Positions 1 through 6,121 are shown, counted from the first letter of the stretch. The stretch is DNA of 7,195 nt from Bryobacterales bacterium (GCA_003154855.1 PMEV01000053.1:969-8163), one strand, 5' to 3'. Notes: generated from the letters alone by a model not told the origin. Numbers and translations are program-made.

Positions 1-829
1 CGAATACCTTGGCCTTGAACGCAGCAGATATAGTGGATGCCACTGGGTCGAAGACGAATGGCGCGTTGGTATCCGTTCGGGAGAACACAACGGTGCGCTC
101 CTCCTGCCAGAGTTCGCGTTCGTCCTCGTAGTCCTGAAACAGCACCACGTAACCGAACTCAAGAGATTCACGGCTGCCTTGCCTGTGAAAAGCTCTGAAC
201 CGCGCAGAGAAGCTGCGTGCGGGTTTGGCATTCACATCGTCGCCTCCGGCGGGCAGGGTCAAGACCTGCTGCAGCGCCCCGCAGCGGAGCTCAAACCACT
301 CCGCAACGGCGAGGTAGGCGCCGGTTCCACCACCTCCAAAACCACGTTTTACCAGCCACCTTCGATCTTGCGCAGACTCGACCCAAACCTTGGGAGCTTC
401 GTACTTTTCGAACGGGGAATCCAGGTAATCAACCAGGCTCCAGCCCGCGGCGCTTTGGTGTAGCAGGAGGAATCGGCACGTTTGCTTGAAATGCCTGCAT
501 ACCCTGACGATGGATTCATAACCGTCGGCCAGGAGGGGGGGGCTATTCACAATTCTCGCGTTGCATCCCGTAGTGCAATCGATTTCCCGGGGTGCGGCCA
601 GGAACACGCTGCTGGACGCAGGCCGCAGCTTCGCCGGAATTCCAAGGATGCGCCAAAGATCCTTGAGCGGCGTCTGACCGTCGGCGATGTCAATCGGCGA
701 AGGGCTCGGACGAAAAGCGGCGCCACTACGACAGCCGCCGGTTCGGTTGACGGGTTGGGCGTTGGCTGCCAGACTCGCTACTGTGAGCAAGACGAACTGC
801 TGAATCGAAATCGACAGCCTCATGCGCAT
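1..829 (-). CDS. Partial exported protein of unknown function (3' end outside the window)
   Basis: The frame is open from an ATG at 829 to the left edge with no stop (276 visible codons), so the C-terminus is missing. Residues 1-24 form a typical Sec signal peptide: MRMR, a hydrophobic core (FVLLTVASLAA), then A-N-A before a probable cut at Q25. The mature part has six cysteines (C33, C85, C89, C111, C118, C183), which would suit disulfides in an exported protein. It also has a glycine run (GFGGGGTG, 163-170) and a C-terminal stretch rich in aromatic and acidic residues (FQDYEDERELWQEE, 231-244). I recognise no enzyme motif. A second ATG at 823 is possible, and neither start has a clear Shine-Dalgarno sequence. 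Of codons 2-51, 17 end in A or T, against 6 of the first 50 in mutY, so codon use differs from the neighbours. Coding status is supported by the long open frame plus signal peptide; the function is unknown. Confidence 0.82.
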   Translation of the reverse strand, partial: MRMRLSISIQQFVLLTVASLAANAQPVNRTGGCRSGAAFRPSPSPIDIADGQTPLKDLWRILGIPAKLRPASSSVFLAAPREIDCTTGCNARIVNSPPLLADGYESIVRVCRHFKQTCRFLLLHQSAAGWSLVDYLDSPFEKYEAPKVWVESAQDRRWLVKRGFGGGGTGAYLAVAEWFELRCGALQQVLTLPAGGDDVNAKPARSFSARFRAFHRQGSRESLEFGYVVLFQDYEDERELWQEERTVVFSRTDTNAPFVFDPVASTISAAFKAKVF

Positions 830-858
830 GTCCGGTGCGGTTGCATCCAGATTATCTC

Positions 859-907
859 GAATTGCACAGGGGCGGGAAGGGGCGCAACGGCGGTCACTGA
901 ATTGCAC
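859..907. repeat. Pair of 9-bp direct repeats, 40 bp apart
   Basis: GAATTGCAC is found at 859-867 and again at 899-907, start to start 40 bases. The left copy abuts the GATAAT element upstream of the leftward gene. The spacing is close to four helical turns, which would fit a tandem operator, but two short copies can arise by chance. Confidence 0.3.
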
Positions 908-1004
908 GGAGACTGGGGACGGGCCGCGAATGAATGGTAGGGCGGCCCGGGGCGTCCGGTTGTGGGACTGGCGGCCCCAGGAACGGACAGGAGAGGGATC
1001 GGAG

Positions 1005-1106
1005 ATGGGGACGATTCGGGAGATCCGGTTCGCGCTGCGGAGTTTGCGGAAAAGCCCGGCGATGACGGCGACGGCCATCGGGGTGGCGGCGCTGCGGGCA
1101 GAGTAG
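1005..1106 (+). pseudogene. Truncated N-terminus of an ADOP/MacB-like ABC transporter permease
   Basis: An ATG at 1005, preceded by a purine-rich ribosome binding site (AGGAGAGGG at 989-997), encodes 33 residues before TAG. The peptide (IREIRFALRSLRKSPAMTATAIG...) matches the opening of the large permeases abundant in Acidobacteria, where an 'RxALRxLRKSPxxTxTA' stretch precedes the first membrane helix. Intact members are roughly 800 residues. Here similarity stops at about residue 29 (GVAAL), exactly where the first transmembrane segment should begin, and the next gene starts 86 bases later. The rest is not present in another frame in that gap, so this is the footprint of a deletion or rearrangement rather than a simple frameshift. 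Family assignment is from recall of the N-terminal signature. A short functional peptide cannot be excluded but seems unlikely. Confidence 0.66.
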
Positions 1107-1180
1107 GTGGGATGCGCGGAGAAACGAATGGGTTAGTCCGGGATGGGGCGAAGGCGTGCCCGGTGTGGTAAGGTGGCGCT

Positions 1181-1188
1181 AAGGAGGG
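1181..1188 (+). promoter_or_regulatory. Strong ribosome binding site of the aldo/keto reductase
   Basis: AAGGAGGG is an almost perfect anti-16S match, placed 4 bases before the ATG at 1193. It fixes the start at the codon that puts the twin-arginine signal at the N-terminus. Confidence 0.8.
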
Positions 1189-1192
1189 ACGA

Positions 1193-2086
1193 ATGGGCGG
1201 AGCTACGAGGCGGGACTTTCTGAAGGCGGGGCTGGCGGCTGGGATTCTGGGCGGGACTGGCGGGTTGCTGGCGGAGCCGGCGGCAGGGAAATCGGCTTCC
1301 GATTGGGTGGCGCTGGGGAAATCGGGCGTGAAGGTGACGCGGCTGGGGATGGGCACGGGGACGTATAACGGGCGCGCGCAACGGGAACTGGGCCAGGAGG
1401 GGTTCACGCGGGTGGTACGGCACGCCTACGAGCGCGGGGTCCGGTTTTTCGACACGGCGGAAACCTATTCCGGGATGCCGCAAATGCTGGCCAAGGCGCT
1501 GAAGGGGCTGCCGCGCGACTCCTACCGATTGATGAGCAAGTTCGAGGTAGGAGACAAGGAGAACCCCAAACCGACCATCGACCGGTTGCGCCAGGAGCTG
1601 GACGCGGAATACCTGGACATCATGTTGATGCACTGCATGCGGAGCCCGAGCTGGCCGGAAGAGCTGAAGGGCGTCCAGGACGCTCTGTCGGAAGCGAAGG
1701 CCAGGCAATCTGTGCTGGCGCACGGGGCATCGATACATGGGCTGCTGCCGCTGCGGGCTTGTCCCGGCAATCAATGGCTGGACGTGGCGCTGCTGCGCAT
1801 GAACCACCGGGGCGCATCCATGGATACGCTGAAGGCGTGGGACAGCGCCGAGCCGGGCAACGTCGAGGAAGTGGCCGCGCAGTCCAAGAAGATACACGCG
1901 CAGGGGACCGGCGTGGTGGGGATGAAGCTGATCGGGGAAGGGCGATTCAAGACGCCGGAGGAACGCGACGCGGCGATGAAGTTCGTGCTGGGGCTGGGGT
2001 CGGTGGACGCGGTGATTATCGGGTTCCAGAGCACGGCGGAGGTCGACGAAGCGATCGAGCGGATGAACCGGACGCTGAAGGCGTGA
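1193..2086 (+). CDS. Tat-exported aldo/keto reductase family oxidoreductase
   Basis: The 297-residue product begins with a twin-arginine signal: T-R-R-D-F-L-K at residues 5-11, then a Gly/Ala-rich hydrophobic stretch to about residue 28. The rest is an aldo/keto reductase TIM barrel. The catalytic tetrad appears complete: D87 and Y92 in FFDTAETYSG, K116 in LMSKF, H147 in MLMHC. LLRMNHRG (about 200-207) and the late VIIGFQSTAEVDEAI segment (about 274-288) fit the cofactor-binding side of the family. Known members reduce carbonyls with NAD(P)H; the substrate here cannot be told from sequence. Tat export implies that it folds, probably with cofactor, in the cytoplasm and then acts in the periplasm. 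Its stop overlaps the GTG start of mutY by 4 bases, so the two are probably co-transcribed and perhaps translationally coupled. The family call is firm; the physiological role is open. Confidence 0.92.
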   Translation: MGGATRRDFLKAGLAAGILGGTGGLLAEPAAGKSASDWVALGKSGVKVTRLGMGTGTYNGRAQRELGQEGFTRVVRHAYERGVRFFDTAETYSGMPQMLAKALKGLPRDSYRLMSKFEVGDKENPKPTIDRLRQELDAEYLDIMLMHCMRSPSWPEELKGVQDALSEAKARQSVLAHGASIHGLLPLRACPGNQWLDVALLRMNHRGASMDTLKAWDSAEPGNVEEVAAQSKKIHAQGTGVVGMKLIGEGRFKTPEERDAAMKFVLGLGSVDAVIIGFQSTAEVDEAIERMNRTLKA

Positions 2087-3051
2087 GCGGACGGGCGGCG
2101 GCGTCCGGGTTGCTGCGCTGGTACGGGAGAGCGAAGAGGGATCTGCCGTGGCGGCGGTCGCGCGACCCGTACCGCATCTGGATCGCGGAGGTGATGCTGC
2201 AGCAGACGCGGGTGGCAGCCGCGATTCCCTATTACGAGCGGTTCCTGGAGCGGTTTCCGGACGCCGAGGCTCTGGCCCGCGCGACGGAAGCGGAAGTGCT
2301 CACCTGCTGGAGCGGGCTGGGCTACTATTCGCGGGCGCGGAACCTGCGGCGGGCCGCCAAAGCGGTGGTGGAGGCGGGAGGATTTCCGCGGGATTACGAA
2401 TCGATCCGGAGGCTGCCCGGAATTGGAGACTATACGGCGGCGGCGATCGCCAGCATGGCCTTCGGGCTGCCGCGGGCGGCGGTGGACGGCAACGTGGTGC
2501 GGGTGCTGGCGCGCTGGACCGAGGAACGGGGCGACGTTGGGTCGGCGAAGACGCGGAGGCGGATCGAGGAGGCGGCGGCGAGCCTGCTGGACCGCAAACG
2601 GCCGGGGGAATTCAACCAGGCGCTGATGGAACTGGGGGCCACGGTGTGCCTGCCGCGCGATCCGCGCTGCGGAGAATGCCCGCTGGCCAGGAGCTGCCAG
2701 GCGCGCCGGAAGGGGCTGGAGCGGGAGCTGCCGGTGAAGCGGCGGCGCGCCGGGCCAGAGCGTATCGCGAAGACGCTGCTGCTGATCCGGAAGGGGAAAC
2801 GCATCCTGCTGGGCCGCTCGGGGATGGCGGGGTTCTGGGAACTGCCGGAGGCCAGCCGGCTGCCGGAGGCCGTGGTGGGCGCGACCGTGGCCACGCTGCG
2901 GCATACCATTACCTGCCACCAGTACCGGCTGAGCGTGGCGCGGGCGGAAATCCGGCGGGCTCCGCGCGGGTACAAGTGGGTGGCGGCGGGCAAGCTGGAG
3001 AGCATTCCGCTGGCTACGGCAACCCGAAAGGCGCTGGCCCGGATTCCTTGA
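2083..3051 (+). CDS. mutY: A/G-specific adenine DNA glycosylase MutY
   Basis: MutY removes adenine mispaired with 8-oxoguanine in cytosolic base-excision repair. The 322-residue protein has LPWRRSRDPYRIWIAEVMLQQT (split here as two adjoining motifs at 21-42) with catalytic E36, the helix-hairpin-helix LPGIGDYTAAAI (111-122), catalytic D135 in VDGNVVR, and a [4Fe-4S] site C189-X6-C196-X2-C199-X5-C205. A shortened NUDIX-like C-terminal domain follows, with FWELPE at 251-256. The start is GTG at 2083, sharing GTGA with the upstream stop; a weak GAAGG precedes it. Upstream in-frame ATGs lie deep inside the reductase gene and are not credible. E. coli MutY is 350 residues, so this one is somewhat short at the C-terminus. 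The loop that normally reads F-S-H for 8-oxoG recognition reads I-T-C-H here (276-279). The function is confident. Confidence 0.96.
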   Translation: MSGRAAASGLLRWYGRAKRDLPWRRSRDPYRIWIAEVMLQQTRVAAAIPYYERFLERFPDAEALARATEAEVLTCWSGLGYYSRARNLRRAAKAVVEAGGFPRDYESIRRLPGIGDYTAAAIASMAFGLPRAAVDGNVVRVLARWTEERGDVGSAKTRRRIEEAAASLLDRKRPGEFNQALMELGATVCLPRDPRCGECPLARSCQARRKGLERELPVKRRRAGPERIAKTLLLIRKGKRILLGRSGMAGFWELPEASRLPEAVVGATVATLRHTITCHQYRLSVARAEIRRAPRGYKWVAAGKLESIPLATATRKALARIP

Positions 3052-3105
3052 GAAAACAGCCGGCGGCGGCTCACTTGGTTTGGTTAGGGACTGTTTCTTC
3101 CTGCC

Positions 3106-3900
3106 ATGCAACGCCGCACCCGCTGGTGGTTGCCGATCGCGCTGGTCCTGGCGCCGATGCTGGAGGCCCAGAACGGCTGCGTGCCGCTAGCCCCATGCTA
3201 CACGGCGGACGGCCTCGTGAACTCGGCCAGCGGCCAAAGCGGATACCTGGCGCCGTACACCTTCGCCACCTTGTACGGGACGAACCTGTCCTATAACCAA
3301 CGATCCCGCACCGGCAGCGATCCCCTGCCCGGCATAGGCGGCGTGGAAGTGCTGGTGGGCAACCTGCAGGCGATTGTTTTCTACGTCTCGGCGACGCAGG
3401 TGAACTTTCTGGTGCCGGCCTCCTGGACGCCCGGCCCAGTCCCGGTACAACTCGCCCGCGAATCGGTGTTTGGGCCGGTGGTGACGGCCACTTTGCTGGA
3501 TGCCGCGCCGGCGCTGTTCTGCCTGATGACCGATCCAACCGTGGCGGTGGCGCAGCTTCTGCCGGACTACGCGACGGACACGGCCGGCTCTCCCGCCCAG
3601 CCCGGCGGGTACGCGATTCTGTACGCGACCGGGTTGGGATACTTCAGTGGGCTGCCGACCGACGACTTCGAGCCTCCCCAGACGGCGCTCCAGATCCTGC
3701 TACGGACGGAATTCCAGGTGCTGCTGGACGGCGCGGCGGTGGACGACCACCTGCTGGAATACGTGGGGAGCGTGGTGGGCTACTGGGGCCTGGTTCAGAT
3801 CAACCTGAAGCTGCCGGCGAACGTGGGGAGCAATCCGGAGATCCGCCTGGCGATAGGGGACCAGACCAGCGCGGCCGGAGTACACCTCATCGTGCAGTAG
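3106..3900 (+). CDS. Exported stand-alone TIGR03437 (Solibacter C-terminal) domain protein
   Basis: The 264-residue product has a signal peptide (MQRRTRWW, core LPIALVLAPML, probable cut near E20-A21-Q22). Nearly all the rest matches the TIGR03437 pattern common in Solibacter-type secreted proteins: APYTFATLYGTNLS (49-62), LPGIGGVEVLVG (74-85), FYVSATQVNFLVP (92-104), APALF (134-138), QPGGYAILYATGLGYFSG (165-182), and GLVQINLKLPANVG (228-241). The domain usually sits at the C-terminus of long extracellular proteins after other modules; here it stands alone. C25 and C31 just after the signal peptide could form a disulfide. The role is unknown; a beta-rich surface or extracellular module is inferred. 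The leader before the ATG is pyrimidine-rich and lacks a Shine-Dalgarno sequence, but the signal peptide supports this start. The 54-base gap after mutY leaves open whether it belongs to the same transcript. Confidence 0.88.
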   Translation: MQRRTRWWLPIALVLAPMLEAQNGCVPLAPCYTADGLVNSASGQSGYLAPYTFATLYGTNLSYNQRSRTGSDPLPGIGGVEVLVGNLQAIVFYVSATQVNFLVPASWTPGPVPVQLARESVFGPVVTATLLDAAPALFCLMTDPTVAVAQLLPDYATDTAGSPAQPGGYAILYATGLGYFSGLPTDDFEPPQTALQILLRTEFQVLLDGAAVDDHLLEYVGSVVGYWGLVQINLKLPANVGSNPEIRLAIGDQTSAAGVHLIVQ

Positions 3901-3908
3901 AAAAGACA

Positions 3909-3927
3909 CCGGCGGCTAGACCGCCGG
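3909..3927. repeat. Perfect GC-rich hairpin (possible REP-like element or terminator)
   Basis: CCGGCGG (3909-3915) pairs perfectly with CCGCCGG (3921-3927) around the loop CTAGA, starting 9 bases after the TAG of the TIGR03437 gene. No T-run follows on the plus strand. On the minus strand a TCTTTT lies a few bases beyond the stem. It may attenuate read-through or protect the mRNA 3' end. From memory, short GGCGGCTAGA-type palindromes recur between genes in Solibacter-like genomes, but I cannot verify that here. Confidence 0.5.
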
Positions 3928-3968
3928 CGCCACCGGGCGCTACCCAAAGAGTAGAATGAGGGAGAGGA

Positions 3969-4775
3969 ATGCCTATGTGGCTGCGAAGCGCGGTGATTGG
4001 ACTGATTGCAGGCTCGCTCGCGATGCTGGCGGGACAAGCGGCGGCTCCGGCCGGGGCCGTGGCGGAGCCGAAACCGGCGGAGGCAACGGCGGCGGGCGGT
4101 TATGTGGTGGACACGGGCACGCACATTCCGTTGAGCATGATCAATAGCGTCAGCACCAAGCATTCCAGCGAGGGCGAACGGGTGTACCTGGAGAGCGTGT
4201 TCCCGATCCTGGTGAACGGGCGGCTGGTGATCCCGCCGGGCAGCTACGTGGCGGGGACCGTCACGCAGATTAAGCGACCGGGCCGGGTCAAAGGGCGCGG
4301 GGAGCTGTACCTGCGGTTCGACTCGCTGACGCTGCCCAACGGGGTGACGCGCGATTTCCGGGCGCGCATCGGCGGACTGGATGGACTGGCCAGCGAGGAA
4401 CTGGACAAGGACGAAGGCAAGATTCGCAGCGCCGGCGACAAGAGCGGCGACGCGCGCACCGTGGGAGAGGCGACGGCGGCCGGAGCGTCGGTGGGCGCCA
4501 TCGCCGGAGGGGTGGCGGGGCACTCGGGAATGGGTTTGGGAGTGGGCGCGGGCGCGGGGGCCGCGGCGGGGCTCATGGCCGTGCTACTCACGCGCGGGCC
4601 GGATGCGGTGCTGGCCAAGGGGTCCACGATAGAGATGGTGTTGGACCGGCCTTTGCACTTCGAGGACAAGGACCTGGATTTCAGCAATTCGATGACCCGG
4701 CCGTCGACCTCCGGCCCAGGCCCGTCGCCCGACAGGCGCTCGAATTCGTTCCCCGGCACGCGCTGGCCGCTGTAG
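3969..4775 (+). CDS. Exported TrbI/VirB10-like protein with a glycine-zipper segment
   Basis: The 268-residue product starts with a signal peptide or membrane anchor (hydrophobic from about 8 to 26, A-rich cleavage region). The core at about 46-135 (YVVDTGTHIPLSMINSVST, then VFPILVNGRLVIPPGSYVAGTV and ELYLRFDSLTLPNGVTRDF) resembles the TrbI/VirB10 C-terminal beta-barrel fold as it appears in acidobacterial exported proteins. Next comes a charged stretch (142-164) and a Gly/Ala-rich glycine zipper (about 169-207), which could insert in or pack against a membrane. IEMVLDRPLHF (221-231) is typical of the end of this domain, and a Pro/Ser-rich tail follows. A GAGGGAGAGG tract precedes the start; a second ATG at 3975 is equally well spaced, so the true start could be two codons later. 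No conjugation or type IV secretion genes are nearby, so an envelope role seems likelier than DNA transfer. Confidence 0.8.
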   Translation: MPMWLRSAVIGLIAGSLAMLAGQAAAPAGAVAEPKPAEATAAGGYVVDTGTHIPLSMINSVSTKHSSEGERVYLESVFPILVNGRLVIPPGSYVAGTVTQIKRPGRVKGRGELYLRFDSLTLPNGVTRDFRARIGGLDGLASEELDKDEGKIRSAGDKSGDARTVGEATAAGASVGAIAGGVAGHSGMGLGVGAGAGAAAGLMAVLLTRGPDAVLAKGSTIEMVLDRPLHFEDKDLDFSNSMTRPSTSGPGPSPDRRSNSFPGTRWPL

Positions 4776-4810
4776 GGGGCAACGGCGAAAACTGCGGGGG
4801 CGTTCCCGAC

Positions 4811-4836
4811 AGGCTATCTGCCGCTCAGCAGAGCCT
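4811..4836. terminator. Imperfect hairpin between convergent genes
   Basis: AGGCT (4811-4815) pairs with AGCCT (4832-4836), and CTGC (4818-4821) pairs with GCAG (4828-4831), with a two-base bulge and a six-base loop. It lies in the 75-base gap between the plus-strand TrbI-like gene and the minus-strand DUF3237-like gene, where a shared terminator would be expected. Neither strand has a T-run after the stem, so intrinsic termination would be weak. Confidence 0.35.
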
Positions 4837-4850
4837 TGAGCCAGTCCCCA

Positions 4851-5291
4851 TTATTGCATGTAGCCGTCAATGTGAATCTTGCCCGTAGCCAGGTTCACGC
4901 TCCCCACCCCCCAGATCTGGTGCGTGTTGACCCAGGCGAAACCCGCGGCTGCGGTGGTGAGAGTTACGTTTTCACAGAGATCGGCGATCGGCTCACCCGG
5001 GCGCAGCACGGCCACGCCGTCCGCAGACAGAGCGATCCGGAGACCGCCTCCGGTCTCGATGGCCGCGCGGATGTCGAGGTCGATGCGTCCGTCGCCGCGC
5101 ATCCGGAGATAATCGACGCCGCGCACTCGCCCCGATAAGCGGCCGGTCGTGTTTCCCTCAAAAGCCACGTCAAAGCGGGCCCCCTGCGGCGGGACTCTTT
5201 CCTTGCCCGCAAGGATAGACTCCATGTCGACACCGTAATCCGTCACTCCGGTAATATCGAGATCGTACTCGTAGATCTTGTCGCCCGTCAT
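4851..5291 (-). CDS. DUF3237-like small protein of unknown function
   Basis: The 146-residue product has no signal peptide and is probably cytosolic. It reads as a beta-rich single domain: MTGDKIYEYDLDITGV at the start, GRLSGRVRGVDYLRMRGDGRIDLDI at about 50-74 (two adjoining strands), ETGGGLRIALSADGVAVL (79-96), then FAWVNTHQIWGVGSVNL (118-134) and KIHIDGYMQ at the end. The 'GxLSGxVxGVDYxxxRxDGxxxLDIxxxIET' pattern and the late W-N-x-x-Q-x-x-G-x-G motif recall the DUF3237 (PF11578) family, whose function is unknown. The start is supported by GAGGAG (minus strand, 5309-5304), 12 bases before the ATG. The 187-base gap from the upstream exported-protein gene suggests its own promoter, although I see no convincing -35/-10 pair. 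The coding call is firm and the family call moderate. Confidence 0.8.
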   Translation of the reverse strand: MTGDKIYEYDLDITGVTDYGVDMESILAGKERVPPQGARFDVAFEGNTTGRLSGRVRGVDYLRMRGDGRIDLDIRAAIETGGGLRIALSADGVAVLRPGEPIADLCENVTLTTAAAGFAWVNTHQIWGVGSVNLATGKIHIDGYMQ

Positions 5292-5478
5292 GGCAGGTTC
5301 TTACTCCTCTTTGCTTAACTCGGGATCTCCGTTCTGGACGCCCGGACATCCAATGCTACTCGAAACGTCAGCTTTTGCGGCGCCCCACAGATATCGATGC
5401 CGGCCAGCCCTTGAGGTCGCGTCAAGTTGCGCCTTTATCACGGCGTACCCTGAAGTTGACCCAGTAGCGAAACTGGCG
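5292..5478 (-). other. Intergenic leader between the exported-protein operon and the DUF3237-like gene
   Basis: No gene is recognised in these 187 bases. On the minus strand a TTGACG (5425-5420) could be a -35 box, but the hexamer 17 bases on (CGGCAT) is a poor -10. A weak stem CCAGT/ACTGG (5461-5465 with 5472-5476) lies just past the stop of the upstream gene and could be a trace of a terminator. An open minus frame through the gap continues from an antisense-shadow frame and has no start of its own. Confidence 0.35.
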
Positions 5479-6120
5479 CTACGGCTGCTTCGAGACAGTC
5501 TCGCCGGGGCGCAGAAGCGTGGGGGGCTTCTTCTTGTTCGTGTCGGCGTCGGCGGCCTTCTGATCGGCGGCTTTCTGCGCCGCCCGGTCCTTGGGCTGCA
5601 TATCGGCTTCCCTTTCCTTCTTCTCGCGCGCCTCGCGCGCCCGGAGTTCGGTGGCGCGCTTGCCCAGGTCCGCGGAGGAATTATCGAGGCTGTCGCGGGT
5701 GGTGTCGATGGCCTGCGACAGGACGAACTCATAGCGTGCGATGTCTTTGGGCTGGCTGTCGCGGATCTTCTCGAGCACCGGCAGCATGGCTTTCTCGGCG
5801 TCGGTGACGGCCTTCATGCCGACGGCGATGTTCACATGGCGTTGCAGCGCGTCGTCGGCGACGGTGTCGATGGCGTCGACGATCTGGCCGTAGTCGTCGA
5901 GCAGATCGTGCACCAGCCCGGCGCGGCCGGGACGCTCCTCGGCGAGCAGATGCTGGGCCTGGTCCAGCCGCTGGCGGGCCAAGGTGGTGTAGAGCGCGAG
6001 GCGCTCGTTGGGCTCCTGGGCCAAGCGGACTTGTTCGACCTCGTCGGGCGTCAGGAAGTCGCGCTGGGCAAAGGCCGGGAGCGCCGGAAAGATCAAAAGC
6101 GCAAGCCAAGGTCTGAACAT
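5479..6120 (-). CDS. Exported helical/coiled-coil protein of unknown function
   Basis: The ATG at 6120 gives a 213-residue protein with a textbook signal peptide (MFRPWLALLIFPALPAFA, cut before Q19). A longer frame reaches 6177 but would bury that signal behind an Arg-rich stretch, so it is rejected. The mature protein is predicted to be almost all helix: EPNERLALYTTLARQRLDQAQHLL (37-59, in two parts), a middle bundle to about 145, then a strongly charged coiled-coil-like region (KRATELRAREAREKKE, 154-169) and an Ala/Lys/Asp-rich low-complexity tail. I recognise no family. The start lies one base after the upstream stop (TGA-T-ATG), and the purine-rich GGAAAGAAGAAG that encodes the upstream protein's Gly-Lys-Lys-Lys tail probably doubles as the ribosome binding site. 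Position and spacing place it as the third gene of the TPR operon. Confidence 0.85.
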   Translation of the reverse strand: MFRPWLALLIFPALPAFAQRDFLTPDEVEQVRLAQEPNERLALYTTLARQRLDQAQHLLAEERPGRAGLVHDLLDDYGQIVDAIDTVADDALQRHVNIAVGMKAVTDAEKAMLPVLEKIRDSQPKDIARYEFVLSQAIDTTRDSLDNSSADLGKRATELRAREAREKKEREADMQPKDRAAQKAADQKAADADTNKKKPPTLLRPGETVSKQP

Positions 6121-6121
6121 A

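Larger units (their letters stand above)
830..1192. other. Intergenic region between divergent genes, holding a permease stub and a short direct repeat
   Basis: This 363-base stretch separates the leftward exported-protein gene from the rightward reductase gene, so promoters for both should lie here. On the minus strand a GATAAT hexamer (856-851) sits 21 bases before the ATG at 829 and could be a -10 box, but I find no convincing -35 partner. The 9-mer GAATTGCAC occurs twice, exactly 40 bases apart. An ADOP permease remnant occupies 1005-1106. From 1107 to 1180 I see nothing beyond GC-rich non-coding sequence. Confidence 0.5.

Noticed and set aside
482..940. A 152-codon plus-strand frame over the edge gene
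   Set aside because: It is antisense to the edge gene, which has a signal peptide and an open frame to the window edge; the plus-strand product is low-complexity and featureless.
820..1407. A 195-codon minus-strand frame across the divergent intergenic region
   Set aside because: It is Pro/Ser-rich, antisense to the ADOP stub and the start of the reductase, and overlaps the signal-peptide start of the edge gene.
1759..2082. In-frame N-terminal extension of mutY starting with ATG at 1759
   Set aside because: It would overlap the reductase gene by over 300 bases, and its translation is a Gly/Arg-rich shadow. The GTG at 2083 gives the normal MutY N-terminus.
1771..3111. A 446-codon minus-strand open frame across the reductase end and mutY
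   Set aside because: It is antisense to two genes with complete catalytic motifs; its product is Arg/Pro/His-rich with no domain, as expected from the complement of GC-rich coding DNA.
2148..3296. A 382-codon plus-strand frame across mutY
   Set aside because: It is an out-of-frame shadow of mutY, rich in Gly and Ala with no recognisable domain.
3952..3957. TAGAAT as a -10 box for the TrbI-like gene
   Set aside because: There is no -35 match at the right distance, and the transcript would start only a few bases before the ATG, leaving no room for the observed ribosome binding site.
4803..4845. Minus-strand peptide ending WLKALLSGR then stop, just past the DUF3237-like gene
   Set aside because: It resembles a protein C-terminus, but there is no start or adjoining gene body in that frame, so chance is the simplest reading.
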